Shown piece after piece: positions 31,527 through 40,163 of a DNA stretch of 64,000 nucleotides; the first letter of the stretch is position 1; each line of letters starts with the position of its first letter. Origin of the DNA: Bryopsis sp. KO-2023 (Eukaryota; Chlorophyta; Ulvophyceae; Bryopsidales; Bryopsidaceae); assembly GCA_030272585.1 (NCBI GenBank), contig BSYQ01000010.1, positions 3,968,001-4,032,000 of the forward strand. Reading direction: 5' to 3'. The translations under genes and the position numbers were made by a program. Below the pieces are notes generated by a model, which searched no databases, was not told the DNA's origin, and saw only the letters and a list, made by a program, of their open reading frames with translations.

Positions 31527-32021
31527 TTGGGTTCTGGGGACCCTGCGGGGGTTACTTTGCGCGTCACCCGATTTCCGATCATGATCGGATCGGGATCGGT
31601 GGGTGATCGGCAGATTCGATCTGATCGGAAATTTATCAAATTCACCGACTTCGCGCCTTTCATACCGATCATGATCGATTCTCCCCGATCATTGTACCGA
31701 TCAAAAAAAAAACGCCGACTTTGATCGGCCGACTATTCCGATCACAGCTCCGCGCCTTGATCGGATCGGGATCGGGATCGGCCGACGCCGTTCTTTGATC
31801 GGATCGGTCGCCGATCCCGATTAATCGGTCCGATCAAGACACCGATCACCGATGATCGGCACCGATCATGATCGGTAAAAAAAAAAAAAAAAAAAACCGA
31901 TTATTTTTGTATCACCCTATAATAGACATTAGTGAAAATCCGATCCCGATCCGACCCCGTTTAGACCTATTTTTAGCAGGCCGATCATTGCCTATCATAT
32001 CCCTAGTATGGCTACAGGTGG

Positions 32022-32325
32022 AGACTAGGTGGAACAGCATCTGGTACATGTTGCATCGATTGTTGATTTTGAAACCCGATCTGATCCAGCTCTTTCCCCT
32101 CCTTCCCCCCCAATACAATATCAACCCCCAAGAATGGAAAGTGCTGCTGGAACTGTACCTGGTTCTGAGGCCATACAAGGAAGCAACCAAGGTACTGGAG
32201 GCAGAAAAGAAGGTGACGGGGAGTGCCGTCCTGATGCTCATGGCTCGGATCAGCGCTGCGGTAGATGCCATGAACATCGAGGAACCGGATGTGATAGACT
32301 TCAGAGATGTGCTCCGCACAGTCAT
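32022..32325 (+). CDS. hAT transposase, part 2 (between insertions D/C and E)
   Basis: Continues the frame from 20797 (GCG GTG G, then AG ACT AGG). It starts with ETRWNSIWYMLHRL, the conserved hAT motif around Arg-Trp-Asn, and runs to the GTCAT target of gypsy E. No stop codon. Confidence 0.9.
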
Positions 32326-32537
32326 TGTAGTCGGGTTACTGATTATCGGGCTAATTAGAGCCACGAGGTTGACTTTCTCGGTGTCCGACATAGAGTTAGG
32401 ATAAAGGGCACTATTGGGATTGTATCGAGGACCATATTTTGACCTCTGTAAGACATTGACGCTCGATAGAGCTTGTGACCCCGACCATCTCTCTCTCTCA
32501 CGACCACTCCCTCTCATCAACAACGTGACCCTCTACA
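32326..32537 (+). repeat. 5' LTR of element E
   Basis: TGTAGTCGGG ... CCCTCTACA, same as 38662-38873. Confidence 0.96.
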
Positions 32538-32632
32538 ATGGTTTCGGAGCTTTAACCTCTCAACGAGGAACGATCGGATAAGGAACGAGGAATCACAGAG
32601 AGACGTCACGCTCAACTTTCCAAACTGGGACC

Positions 32633-35600
32633 ATGGCTAACAGAAACCTCGGACATAAAGTGAAACGATACGAGGAAGAGAAGTTCGATCGAAACAGACG
32701 CAACGACCGCCAGAAATCGTCGAACGGCGATGGTCGGTGCAGAGGTTTGAAACACCGTGTTGGGACGGTTGAAAAGAACATGAACGAACTCCTTAAAGGA
32801 CAGAAAACGTTGCTGGAACAGTTGAGCGAGATCGTGAAAGAGTCGCGACGTCTGACAGATGCTGCGAAAAGTGTGAAACGCAGAGATCAACAAACGACGG
32901 TGGGACGAGCTTCTCGTAGGACTGGCAGACGCCAGGCGAGGAAGTTACACCAGTCGGAACCGTCAGAAAACAAAAGCGCGAGCTCTGGAACGGAGAGTGA
33001 CGATGGTGTGACGGACGTCACAGGCGTCAGGTCAAGGAAAATGCATGTCGAGCATGCAGAGGACGATGCGGCGTCCACGAATGCGGATGCGTTCGATGAT
33101 CAACCTGAGGGGCAGACTAAGGCGAAGGCGAGCCCATGCGCCACGATGCCTCAGGAACCAGTTGGCGTGCATCAGGCTGGTGATCGTCAGTCGGAATCAG
33201 AGGTGATTTCGAGAAATCCAGGGAGGGATTTCAGGGGAAGCGATGGCGAGGATGAAGCATCGCAGAGCGCAGGAGCATCGTGCGACGGAAAGGAGCCGAC
33301 AGTGGAGGATCTAAGGGTGACCGGAGTGGGATCCAAGACATCCCTGCTGAAATTACACGGCTCGCTGGGCCATGCAGCAGTGCGAGTTCTGATCGATAGT
33401 GGAGCGTCGACGGAATTCGTGTCAGAACGGTTGGTAAAACGGTTGGGATTAAACATCGAGGCATTCAAAAAGCATCGACCTGTGACATTAGCGGATGATT
33501 CGGTCGCGAATGTCGTCGGATCATGCACAACGACGATTCGATTTGGACCTTACAGAGTTCGAAGGAGATTTTTAGTCCTGGCTGAATTGATACATGATGT
33601 TATCTTTGGAAAAAGTTGGTTGTCAGATGTGAACCCTAAAATCGACTGGGTGTCACACAAACTGAAAATCTGTCGTCCTGGAAAGAAGGATTTGGAGTTA
33701 CAGGGGTACTACGGCGATGATGCTGGAGGTGGCCACAGTGCGCGGAATTTGAATCTGATTTCGGCGAAACAAATGTCGAAGATCATGCGCAGAGGTCGCG
33801 ATGAGGTGTTTTCGCTGTGGATTCATGATGTCGGAGATAATGATGATTCGGAGGATTTCGTGGAGTGGAGAAATTCGGAGGAATGTGGAGGCATAAGAAC
33901 TGGAGGGGAATTGAGAATGGCTGAACTGCTGAATGAGAAGTCGATTGCTGAAAGACAAGACAAGTCGAAAGGAACTGCAACTCACAAAAAGGAAGCTACA
34001 GAACTGGAAACAGGACTGAACACAGAAATCGGGAAATCGAAGGGAACTGAGAAAGTGAATCAGAGGAAGGAATCGAACACAGACCACATTGGATCAACAA
34101 ATAAACTGGGGGAAAGAATTGGTGGACCAAGTGGAACTCAAGCCAATTCTGTCACGAACATTGAGACTCCTAACCAAGCTAAGGCAAATCGAATAAAGGA
34201 GAATCCAATGGGAGTGCCCACACATGGAAGTGTGGAAGTGGATTCCAAACTGGAAGGGATGATTGACAAACTGCCCAAGGAACTGGAGAAACTCAAGGCA
34301 GTGCTTCGTCGTCATGCAGATCGGTTCCCGAACGATTTACCGACGAAGCTTCCACCTCACAGAAAATTCGACTTCGAAATAAACGAACAGGAAGGAGCGC
34401 AACCGGTCTCAAGACCGATCTACCGGTTAAGCCCGGCTGAACTCAAAGAACTTCGGAAACAGCTCGACTACCTTCTCCAGCACGGAATGATAAGGCCTTC
34501 ACACAGCCCATACGGAGCTCCCGTCCTGTTCGCGCCAAAAGCAGACGGGACTCTTCGTTTCTGCATCGATTATAGGATGCTCAACAAACAGACTCTCCGC
34601 TCGAAGTACTCCCTCCCGAGAATGGACGAAATGGTCGACCAGGTGGAAGGAGCGAAGTGGTTCACAAAAATCGACTTAAGGAGCGGTTACTGGCAGGTCC
34701 GCATCAAAAACGAGCATATCCACAAGTCGGCGTTCCGAACGCGCTACGGCCACTTTGAATGGCTAGTGATGCCGTTCGGGTTCGCAGACGCACCGGCCTA
34801 TTTCATGCGGCTGATGAACGACACCCTCCGCCCCTACCTCGACAACTTCGTTTTGGTGTTCCTGGACGATGTGCTCATTTTCAGTAAGGATGCCGACTCG
34901 CACGCCGACCACGTGCGTCTCGTGCTGGAGAAGCTGGAGGAGCAGGGACTATATGCGAAGTGCAGTAAGTGTGAGTTCGGAAAGAGCGGCGTCGAGTTTC
35001 TGGGAACGTGGCTGGAACGGGATGGAACTTACCCCACGGCGGAAAAAGTTAAGTCGATAAAAGAATGGCCGACGCCGAAGTCTGTACACGACGTTCGCAG
35101 TTTTTTAGGACTGTGTTCGTTTTACCGAAGGTTCGTCAGGAACTTTTCGGTGCTCGCTGCCCCTTTGACGAATCTGACGAAAAAACACAATGGTTGGAAT
35201 TGGGGACGGCTAGAGCGGCAGGCTTTCGAGTCTCTAAAAACGGCTATGACAACGACGCCAGTGCTGAAGCACTTCGACGACGAACTTCCTGTGGTGGTGG
35301 CGACCGATGCCTCGCAAGCGGGGATCGGCGGTGTGTTGATGCAGCGGACAGAAAAAGGGCTACACCCCATTTGTTTCGAGTCACACAAGTTCACGGAGGC
35401 CGAACAGAACTATCCTGTTCACGAGCAGGAGCTCCTAGCGATTGTGCACTGCCTTAAAAAATGGCGCACATATCTGGAGGGGCGGCACTTCGTTTTGAGA
35501 ACGGACAATGCGAGTTTGGTGTGGCTGGATATGCAGAAGGGACTAACACGACGACAGGTGCGATGGACGCAGTTCCTAGCACCGTTCGACTTCGACACTG

Positions 35601-37930
35601 TGCACATAAAAGGGACGGACAACGTTGTGGCCGACGCCTTGAGTAGGTGTCCTCAACCCAATCGGAGTTCTGGATTGAGTTCAGGAGGGGATGAGGAGTC
35701 GTCAGCCCAACAGAAGTCGTCAGGCAAAGTAATTGAGACGTGGAGAAGCGAATGTGTTGGTCGAAAAGTTGCAGAAGCGGAAAACAGAACATTACTGAAG
35801 GCGAATGAGTCGAATGACCACCAAGGAAAACAGGCAGAAAAAGGACTACAGAATCAGAAAACAATGGAACAGGAGGGGGGACTTAGTTCTCTCCAAACAC
35901 CCAACAGAGAACCAAAACCAAATATCAACCAAACTGAACAAGGGAGTCTGATTGAGAAGCAAACTGGGGACAAGCTATCACAGACTGAAATAAATAAACT
36001 GTTGGAGACATCTGGTGCTGGGGATTGCACAGATGTAGAGAAGCCTTTGGGGCTACCACTGGAACAAAAGAACAAAAGGAATGGAGGGGGAGATGAAAGG
36101 AACACCCCTGACACAAGCAAACCAGAAAAGACTGGAATTTCGACTGAGGAGTTGAATGAAGGTCCAGTGGCAGCTCTAAAACCACCTAAGGGTGAGGAAA
36201 AGTCCAAGAAAGAAGTAAGGATTAATCCACAGACAACTGAGTTGAAATGTTGGTCTTCTGGAGAGGATTCTGAAGGGATCCCTGAGAAGTTAAGACCACT
36301 TGGACAGCGACTGGTAAATGATGCAGACAGTTGCAGAATGGAGGCAAACATGGCACAGAATCAAACTATGGATGGAGGAGCCCCATCCCTGAATGTGTTG
36401 ACAAGAAGTCAAGTGGAACAAGTGAAGATACCAAGAGAAAAGATCAGAACTGAGCAAGGAAAGGATGGATATTGCATCAACATCAAGGAACTACTGGAGA
36501 AACAGGATGCAAATGTCATCAAGCAATTCAAGTTACAGGAAGGAACTCTCATGAAGAAAACTGGACAATTAGTCATCCCCACATCCATCAGACATGATGT
36601 CTTGAAAGAGGCACATGACTCAGCTACTGCAGGCCACAAGGGCAGAGAGAGGACTCTTGATCTCATCAAGAGATACTTTTACTGGAAAAGATTGGATAAG
36701 GATGTGGCTGAATATTGTAGGACCTGTCCAAAATGTCAGAAATCTAAGGCAGAAGCGAAGCTTCCAGCTGGGAAGCTGCAGCCGCTCTCGATACCGGAAC
36801 GACGCTGGGAGTCGGTCAGTCTCGACTTGATCGTGCAGCTTCCAGAAACGGAACGAGGACATTCGGCGATTGTGGTGTTCGTCGACCGGCTGAGCAAAAT
36901 GACGCACTTCATACCGACGTCGACGAGCGCGTCTGCCAAAGATTTGGCCGACATATTCTTCAGGGAGGTGTGGCGACACCACGGTATGCCGACGAGTTTG
37001 GTGTCGGACCGCGACAGTCGGTTCGTCTCGGCATTCTGGCGACGACTCATGGAGCTGAGCGGGACGTCTTTGAAGATGAGTTCGGCGTTTCACCCGCAGA
37101 CCGACGGACAAACGGAGAGGATGAACCGCGTGTTAGAGGAGACGTTAAGATGCTATGTCGACGCTCGACGACGCGATTGGGACGAGAGGCTACCTGCCGC
37201 CGAATTCGCGTATAACAATGGGAAGCATACGTCGACTGGCCACACGCCGTTTTATTTGAACTCGGGGGAGCATCCATTGGTACCGATGGCGCTTATCGGA
37301 GGTCGACGCGTCGAGAGCGAGATTCGTGGCGTGCACGACATTCTGTCGAATATGCGCAGTGACTTGGAATTGGCGAAACAACTGTGGAAACAAGCTCAGG
37401 AGAGGCAACGGAAGTACGCCGACAAGTCGCGACGTGAAGAGAACTTCGCGGTCGGGGATCGAGTTTTGCTGACGACCCAGAATCTGTCATTTGCTGGCAG
37501 CGGGATTTCGCCGAAGCTCGGACCACGTTTCGTGGGGCCGTTTGAAGTGGTCGCAAGGGTCGGACAGGTTGCGTATAAGCTGAAGTTGCCGGAGACGTGG
37601 AAGATTCACGACGTATTCCACGTGGTGAGATTGCGGAGATTTAAAGAGTCGTCAGACTTTCGACGACCTGAACCGGAGCCGCCAGCACCGGTGATTAACG
37701 AGGAGGAACTCGAATACGAAGTCGAGAGGGTGCTGGATCACAAGGAAACGAAACGAGGACGGAAGGTGACGAGGAGATATCTGATTCGCTGGGTCGGCTA
37801 TGGGATCGAACACGATTCCTGGGAGCCGTGGAAGCACTTGGTTAACGCGTCAGAAAGGGTGGCGGCATACCACCAACTGGTCGGAATCCAGCCTACGAAG
37901 GAAGAAGCTATCCTTCGGGGGCGGACGTGA
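32633..37930 (+). CDS. Polyprotein: protease, RT, RNase H, integrase, chromodomain (element E)
   Basis: 1765 residues from the ATG at 32633. The first about 240 residues are basic and coiled (KNMNELLKGQKTLLEQL) with no capsid domain or zinc knuckle that I can recognise. Protease LIDSGASTEFV is at about 252, RT with FLDDVLIFS at about 743, and RNase H with VVATDASQAGIGGV follows. An unusual Gln/Lys/Glu-rich spacer of about 300 residues (1000-1300) precedes the integrase (HDSATAGHKG, CPKCQKSK, SDRDSRFVS, PQTDGQTE). The chromodomain has YEVERVLDHKETK and IRWVGYGIEHDSWEP. The two spacer regions are CpG-poor while the enzymatic blocks are CpG-rich. Confidence 0.93.
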   Translation: MANRNLGHKVKRYEEEKFDRNRRNDRQKSSNGDGRCRGLKHRVGTVEKNMNELLKGQKTLLEQLSEIVKESRRLTDAAKSVKRRDQQTTVGRASRRTGRRQARKLHQSEPSENKSASSGTESDDGVTDVTGVRSRKMHVEHAEDDAASTNADAFDDQPEGQTKAKASPCATMPQEPVGVHQAGDRQSESEVISRNPGRDFRGSDGEDEASQSAGASCDGKEPTVEDLRVTGVGSKTSLLKLHGSLGHAAVRVLIDSGASTEFVSERLVKRLGLNIEAFKKHRPVTLADDSVANVVGSCTTTIRFGPYRVRRRFLVLAELIHDVIFGKSWLSDVNPKIDWVSHKLKICRPGKKDLELQGYYGDDAGGGHSARNLNLISAKQMSKIMRRGRDEVFSLWIHDVGDNDDSEDFVEWRNSEECGGIRTGGELRMAELLNEKSIAERQDKSKGTATHKKEATELETGLNTEIGKSKGTEKVNQRKESNTDHIGSTNKLGERIGGPSGTQANSVTNIETPNQAKANRIKENPMGVPTHGSVEVDSKLEGMIDKLPKELEKLKAVLRRHADRFPNDLPTKLPPHRKFDFEINEQEGAQPVSRPIYRLSPAELKELRKQLDYLLQHGMIRPSHSPYGAPVLFAPKADGTLRFCIDYRMLNKQTLRSKYSLPRMDEMVDQVEGAKWFTKIDLRSGYWQVRIKNEHIHKSAFRTRYGHFEWLVMPFGFADAPAYFMRLMNDTLRPYLDNFVLVFLDDVLIFSKDADSHADHVRLVLEKLEEQGLYAKCSKCEFGKSGVEFLGTWLERDGTYPTAEKVKSIKEWPTPKSVHDVRSFLGLCSFYRRFVRNFSVLAAPLTNLTKKHNGWNWGRLERQAFESLKTAMTTTPVLKHFDDELPVVVATDASQAGIGGVLMQRTEKGLHPICFESHKFTEAEQNYPVHEQELLAIVHCLKKWRTYLEGRHFVLRTDNASLVWLDMQKGLTRRQVRWTQFLAPFDFDTVHIKGTDNVVADALSRCPQPNRSSGLSSGGDEESSAQQKSSGKVIETWRSECVGRKVAEAENRTLLKANESNDHQGKQAEKGLQNQKTMEQEGGLSSLQTPNREPKPNINQTEQGSLIEKQTGDKLSQTEINKLLETSGAGDCTDVEKPLGLPLEQKNKRNGGGDERNTPDTSKPEKTGISTEELNEGPVAALKPPKGEEKSKKEVRINPQTTELKCWSSGEDSEGIPEKLRPLGQRLVNDADSCRMEANMAQNQTMDGGAPSLNVLTRSQVEQVKIPREKIRTEQGKDGYCINIKELLEKQDANVIKQFKLQEGTLMKKTGQLVIPTSIRHDVLKEAHDSATAGHKGRERTLDLIKRYFYWKRLDKDVAEYCRTCPKCQKSKAEAKLPAGKLQPLSIPERRWESVSLDLIVQLPETERGHSAIVVFVDRLSKMTHFIPTSTSASAKDLADIFFREVWRHHGMPTSLVSDRDSRFVSAFWRRLMELSGTSLKMSSAFHPQTDGQTERMNRVLEETLRCYVDARRRDWDERLPAAEFAYNNGKHTSTGHTPFYLNSGEHPLVPMALIGGRRVESEIRGVHDILSNMRSDLELAKQLWKQAQERQRKYADKSRREENFAVGDRVLLTTQNLSFAGSGISPKLGPRFVGPFEVVARVGQVAYKLKLPETWKIHDVFHVVRLRRFKESSDFRRPEPEPPAPVINEEELEYEVERVLDHKETKRGRKVTRRYLIRWVGYGIEHDSWEPWKHLVNASERVAAYHQLVGIQPTKEEAILRGRT

Positions 37931-38661
37931 TTGGTGGTGACGACTTTACGACGATCGAGGCGAAGGACGACCGGAATACCTACAGACTGACGGATCGCGA
38001 GGGGGCGGTTATCGGATTGCGTGATGGGTACTACCGCTAGGCGACCGCAGACTGCTTTGGGTAAGTCGCTGGAAACCGATCGAAGTCGAAGTGGAAGTTT
38101 TTAGAAAGGAAGATTCGAAAAGGAAGTAAAAAGGAAATCGAATTTGGGTAGCCTGGGAAGAGGCTAGTGTTTTGAAACCTGAATGACCTGATTGTTTATT
38201 GACTGGGGATTTCTTATTTTTACTGGAACATTTGGGATTCTAGGGACTGGATTCCTGTGTTTTGATTTTTCTGTACTCCCTAGCACTTCCTGGACTTTGA
38301 ATGATTTGATTATGTTTCTGGAGGGGAGTTTGCTAGAGTGCTGGCTGTGAACTGTTTATTTGCTAGCTGGGAGTCAGTGGGACATTGATTGATTGACTGT
38401 TTATTGAATTGACTTGGGCTGGATTCGAACTCGAGTGGGCTAGAATGAAATGAGCTGAGCTTTGCCTTTTGGGATTGGCTCGCTTGAGAGAACGGGATAG
38501 TGGGACGTTTTTCTCTCTATTCTCGGATTGATTCGGATTCGGACTTTTGACGGACTTTGAACTGAACTATTTTGGGAAACGATTCTGAGGTGCTCTTTTG
38601 GAGTTTGATTGATATGACCTCACTCGCCTGACTGGAGTTTAGTCGGTGAGGTGGAGGGGAT
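37931..38661 (+). other. 3' noncoding region of element E
   Basis: T-rich, no domain-bearing frame. Ends in the polypurine tract. Confidence 0.6.
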
Positions 38662-38873
38662 TGTAGTCGGGTTACTGATTATCGGGCTAATTAGAGCCAC
38701 GAGGTTGACTTTCTCGGTGTCCGACATAGAGTTAGGATAAAGGGCACTATTGGGATTGTATCGAGGACCATATTTTGACCTCTGTAAGACATTGACGCTC
38801 GATAGAGCTTGTGACCCCGACCATCTCTCTCTCTCACGACCACTCCCTCTCATCAACAACGTGACCCTCTACA
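38662..38873 (+). repeat. 3' LTR of element E
   Basis: Identical by eye to 32326-32537. Confidence 0.96.
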
Positions 38874-38878
38874 GTCAT

Positions 38879-39491
38879 GGACCATGAATTTGACGATCCC
38901 GCATGGCTCCTGGCCGTCGGGTGCATGCAGCATCTGGATCCGACCAAACTATCACTCGAAGACGCTGAGGTGAATCGGTATTTGTGGGGCACCCCAGGGC
39001 GCTTTCCTTGCTTGAGGAAGCAATTCAGCAGACCTGATCTGTGGGTTTCAGATGTGCTGCAAGAGTGCGTGACTCTGCTGAAGGAGATCCGGCTGCGATC
39101 AGATTACAGAGGTGTTGACAATCCGGGGGAAGGCAGAGAGGGAAAAAAAAAGAAAAAGGAAAATCTCGAACGGGACTGGCTCAGTGTGTGCCCTCCTCCA
39201 TCTGCTACGGGCGGTTCTAATTCTGATGAGTGGGAGCGATATTGTGGGGTCAGGAGGGTTATTCAGAGCACTTCATCTGTTCTGGACTGGTGGAGGGTAC
39301 ACCAGGCGGCATACCCAACAGTTTCGATCCTGGCTGCCGAGTATCTCTGCATCCCAGCCTCCAGCGCCTCGGTTGAGCGGATGTTCAGTGTCAATGGCCA
39401 CCAGCTGAACAAGCGCAGGAGGGCGATGGAGGAGAGCAAGGTCAACCAACTGACCGTGCTCCGGGACAATCTGCATCTGTTCAGGGCATGA
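38879..39491 (+). CDS. hAT transposase, part 3: C-terminal dimerisation domain
   Basis: Continues the frame across the GTCAT target (GTC AT, then G). It contains the CMQHLDPTKL (LDP) motif and the hAT C-terminal dimerisation region (YLCIPASSASVERMFSVNG, RRAMEESKVNQL). Stop at 39489-39491. Together the three parts make a hAT transposase of usual length, about 750-780 residues. Confidence 0.92.
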
Positions 39492-39720
39492 CCTGAACTG
39501 CTTCTGTTTGATTGTGTGGGACAATCTGCAGTCTGATTCAGAACCCTCCTGTTTCGGAGGAACTCTCCTTTTTTTGGTTTGGGGTGCCGGGTATGTTCTC
39601 TGTTTGGGGTGCTGGGTATGGATCAGACAATCTGCATCTTGACCTGGTGTGATTTGCCCCGAGTTTTGTTTGTTTTGGTATGGGTATGTAATCCAAACTT
39701 TTTTGAATGCTTGGTAAAAA

Positions 39721-40140
39721 GTTTCAGAGGTTTCCACAAATTCCAGCACTGATTCAGCCCACACAGATAACCCTCTGTTTATGGTTCATGGTTCATTGCA
39801 TGACTCAAACAAAACAAAAAGTTTCAGAGGTTCCACAGATTCCAACACTGATTCAGCCCACACAAATAACCCTCTGTTTATGGTTCATGGTTCATTACAT
39901 GACTCAAACAAAACAAAAAGTTTCAGAGGTTCCACAGATTCCAGCACTGATTCAGCCCACACAAATAACCCTCTGTTCATGGTTCATGGTTCATTACGTG
40001 AATCAAAAAACAGATAACAGATACCAGACTGGTTCATGGTTCATTACGTGAATCAAAAAACAGATAACAGATCCCAGACTGGTTCATGGTTCATTACGTG
40101 AATCAAAAAACAGATAACAGATAACAGATAACCCTCTGTT
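39721..40140. repeat. Tandem repeats between the two convergent genes of hAT A
   Basis: Three units of about 100 bp starting GTTTCAGAGG (39721, 39821, 39920) are followed by three units of about 50 bp starting GGTTCATGGTTCATTACG. They lie in the 3' region shared by the transposase and the convergent gene. Confidence 0.85.
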
Positions 40141-40163
40141 TATGGTGACTCAAAACAGGTTAT

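Larger units (their letters stand above)
29912..32010 (+). mobile_element. Non-autonomous hAT element C
   Basis: Ends CATACTAGGGATCC and its inverse ending CCCTAGTATG; TSD GCTACAGG (29904-29911 and 32011-32018). The TSD spans the last 6 bp of D's LTR plus 2 bp of D's own target copy, so C inserted after D. GATCGG arrays, a poly-A tract near 31877 and two inverted tRNA-like cassettes are present. Element G splits the centre. Confidence 0.92.
32326..38873 (+). mobile_element. Gypsy chromovirus element E (nested in hAT A)
   Basis: LTRs 32326-32537 and 38662-38873 (212 bp, identical by eye), TSD GTCAT (32321-32325 and 38874-38878), primer site TGGTTTCGGAGC at 32539-32550, polypurine tract GGTGGAGGGGA before the 3' LTR. 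It has one intact ORF. Confidence 0.96.

Noticed and set aside
35065-35457. Plus-strand open frame inside element E
   Set aside because: Alternate-frame shadow of the RT/RNase H region.
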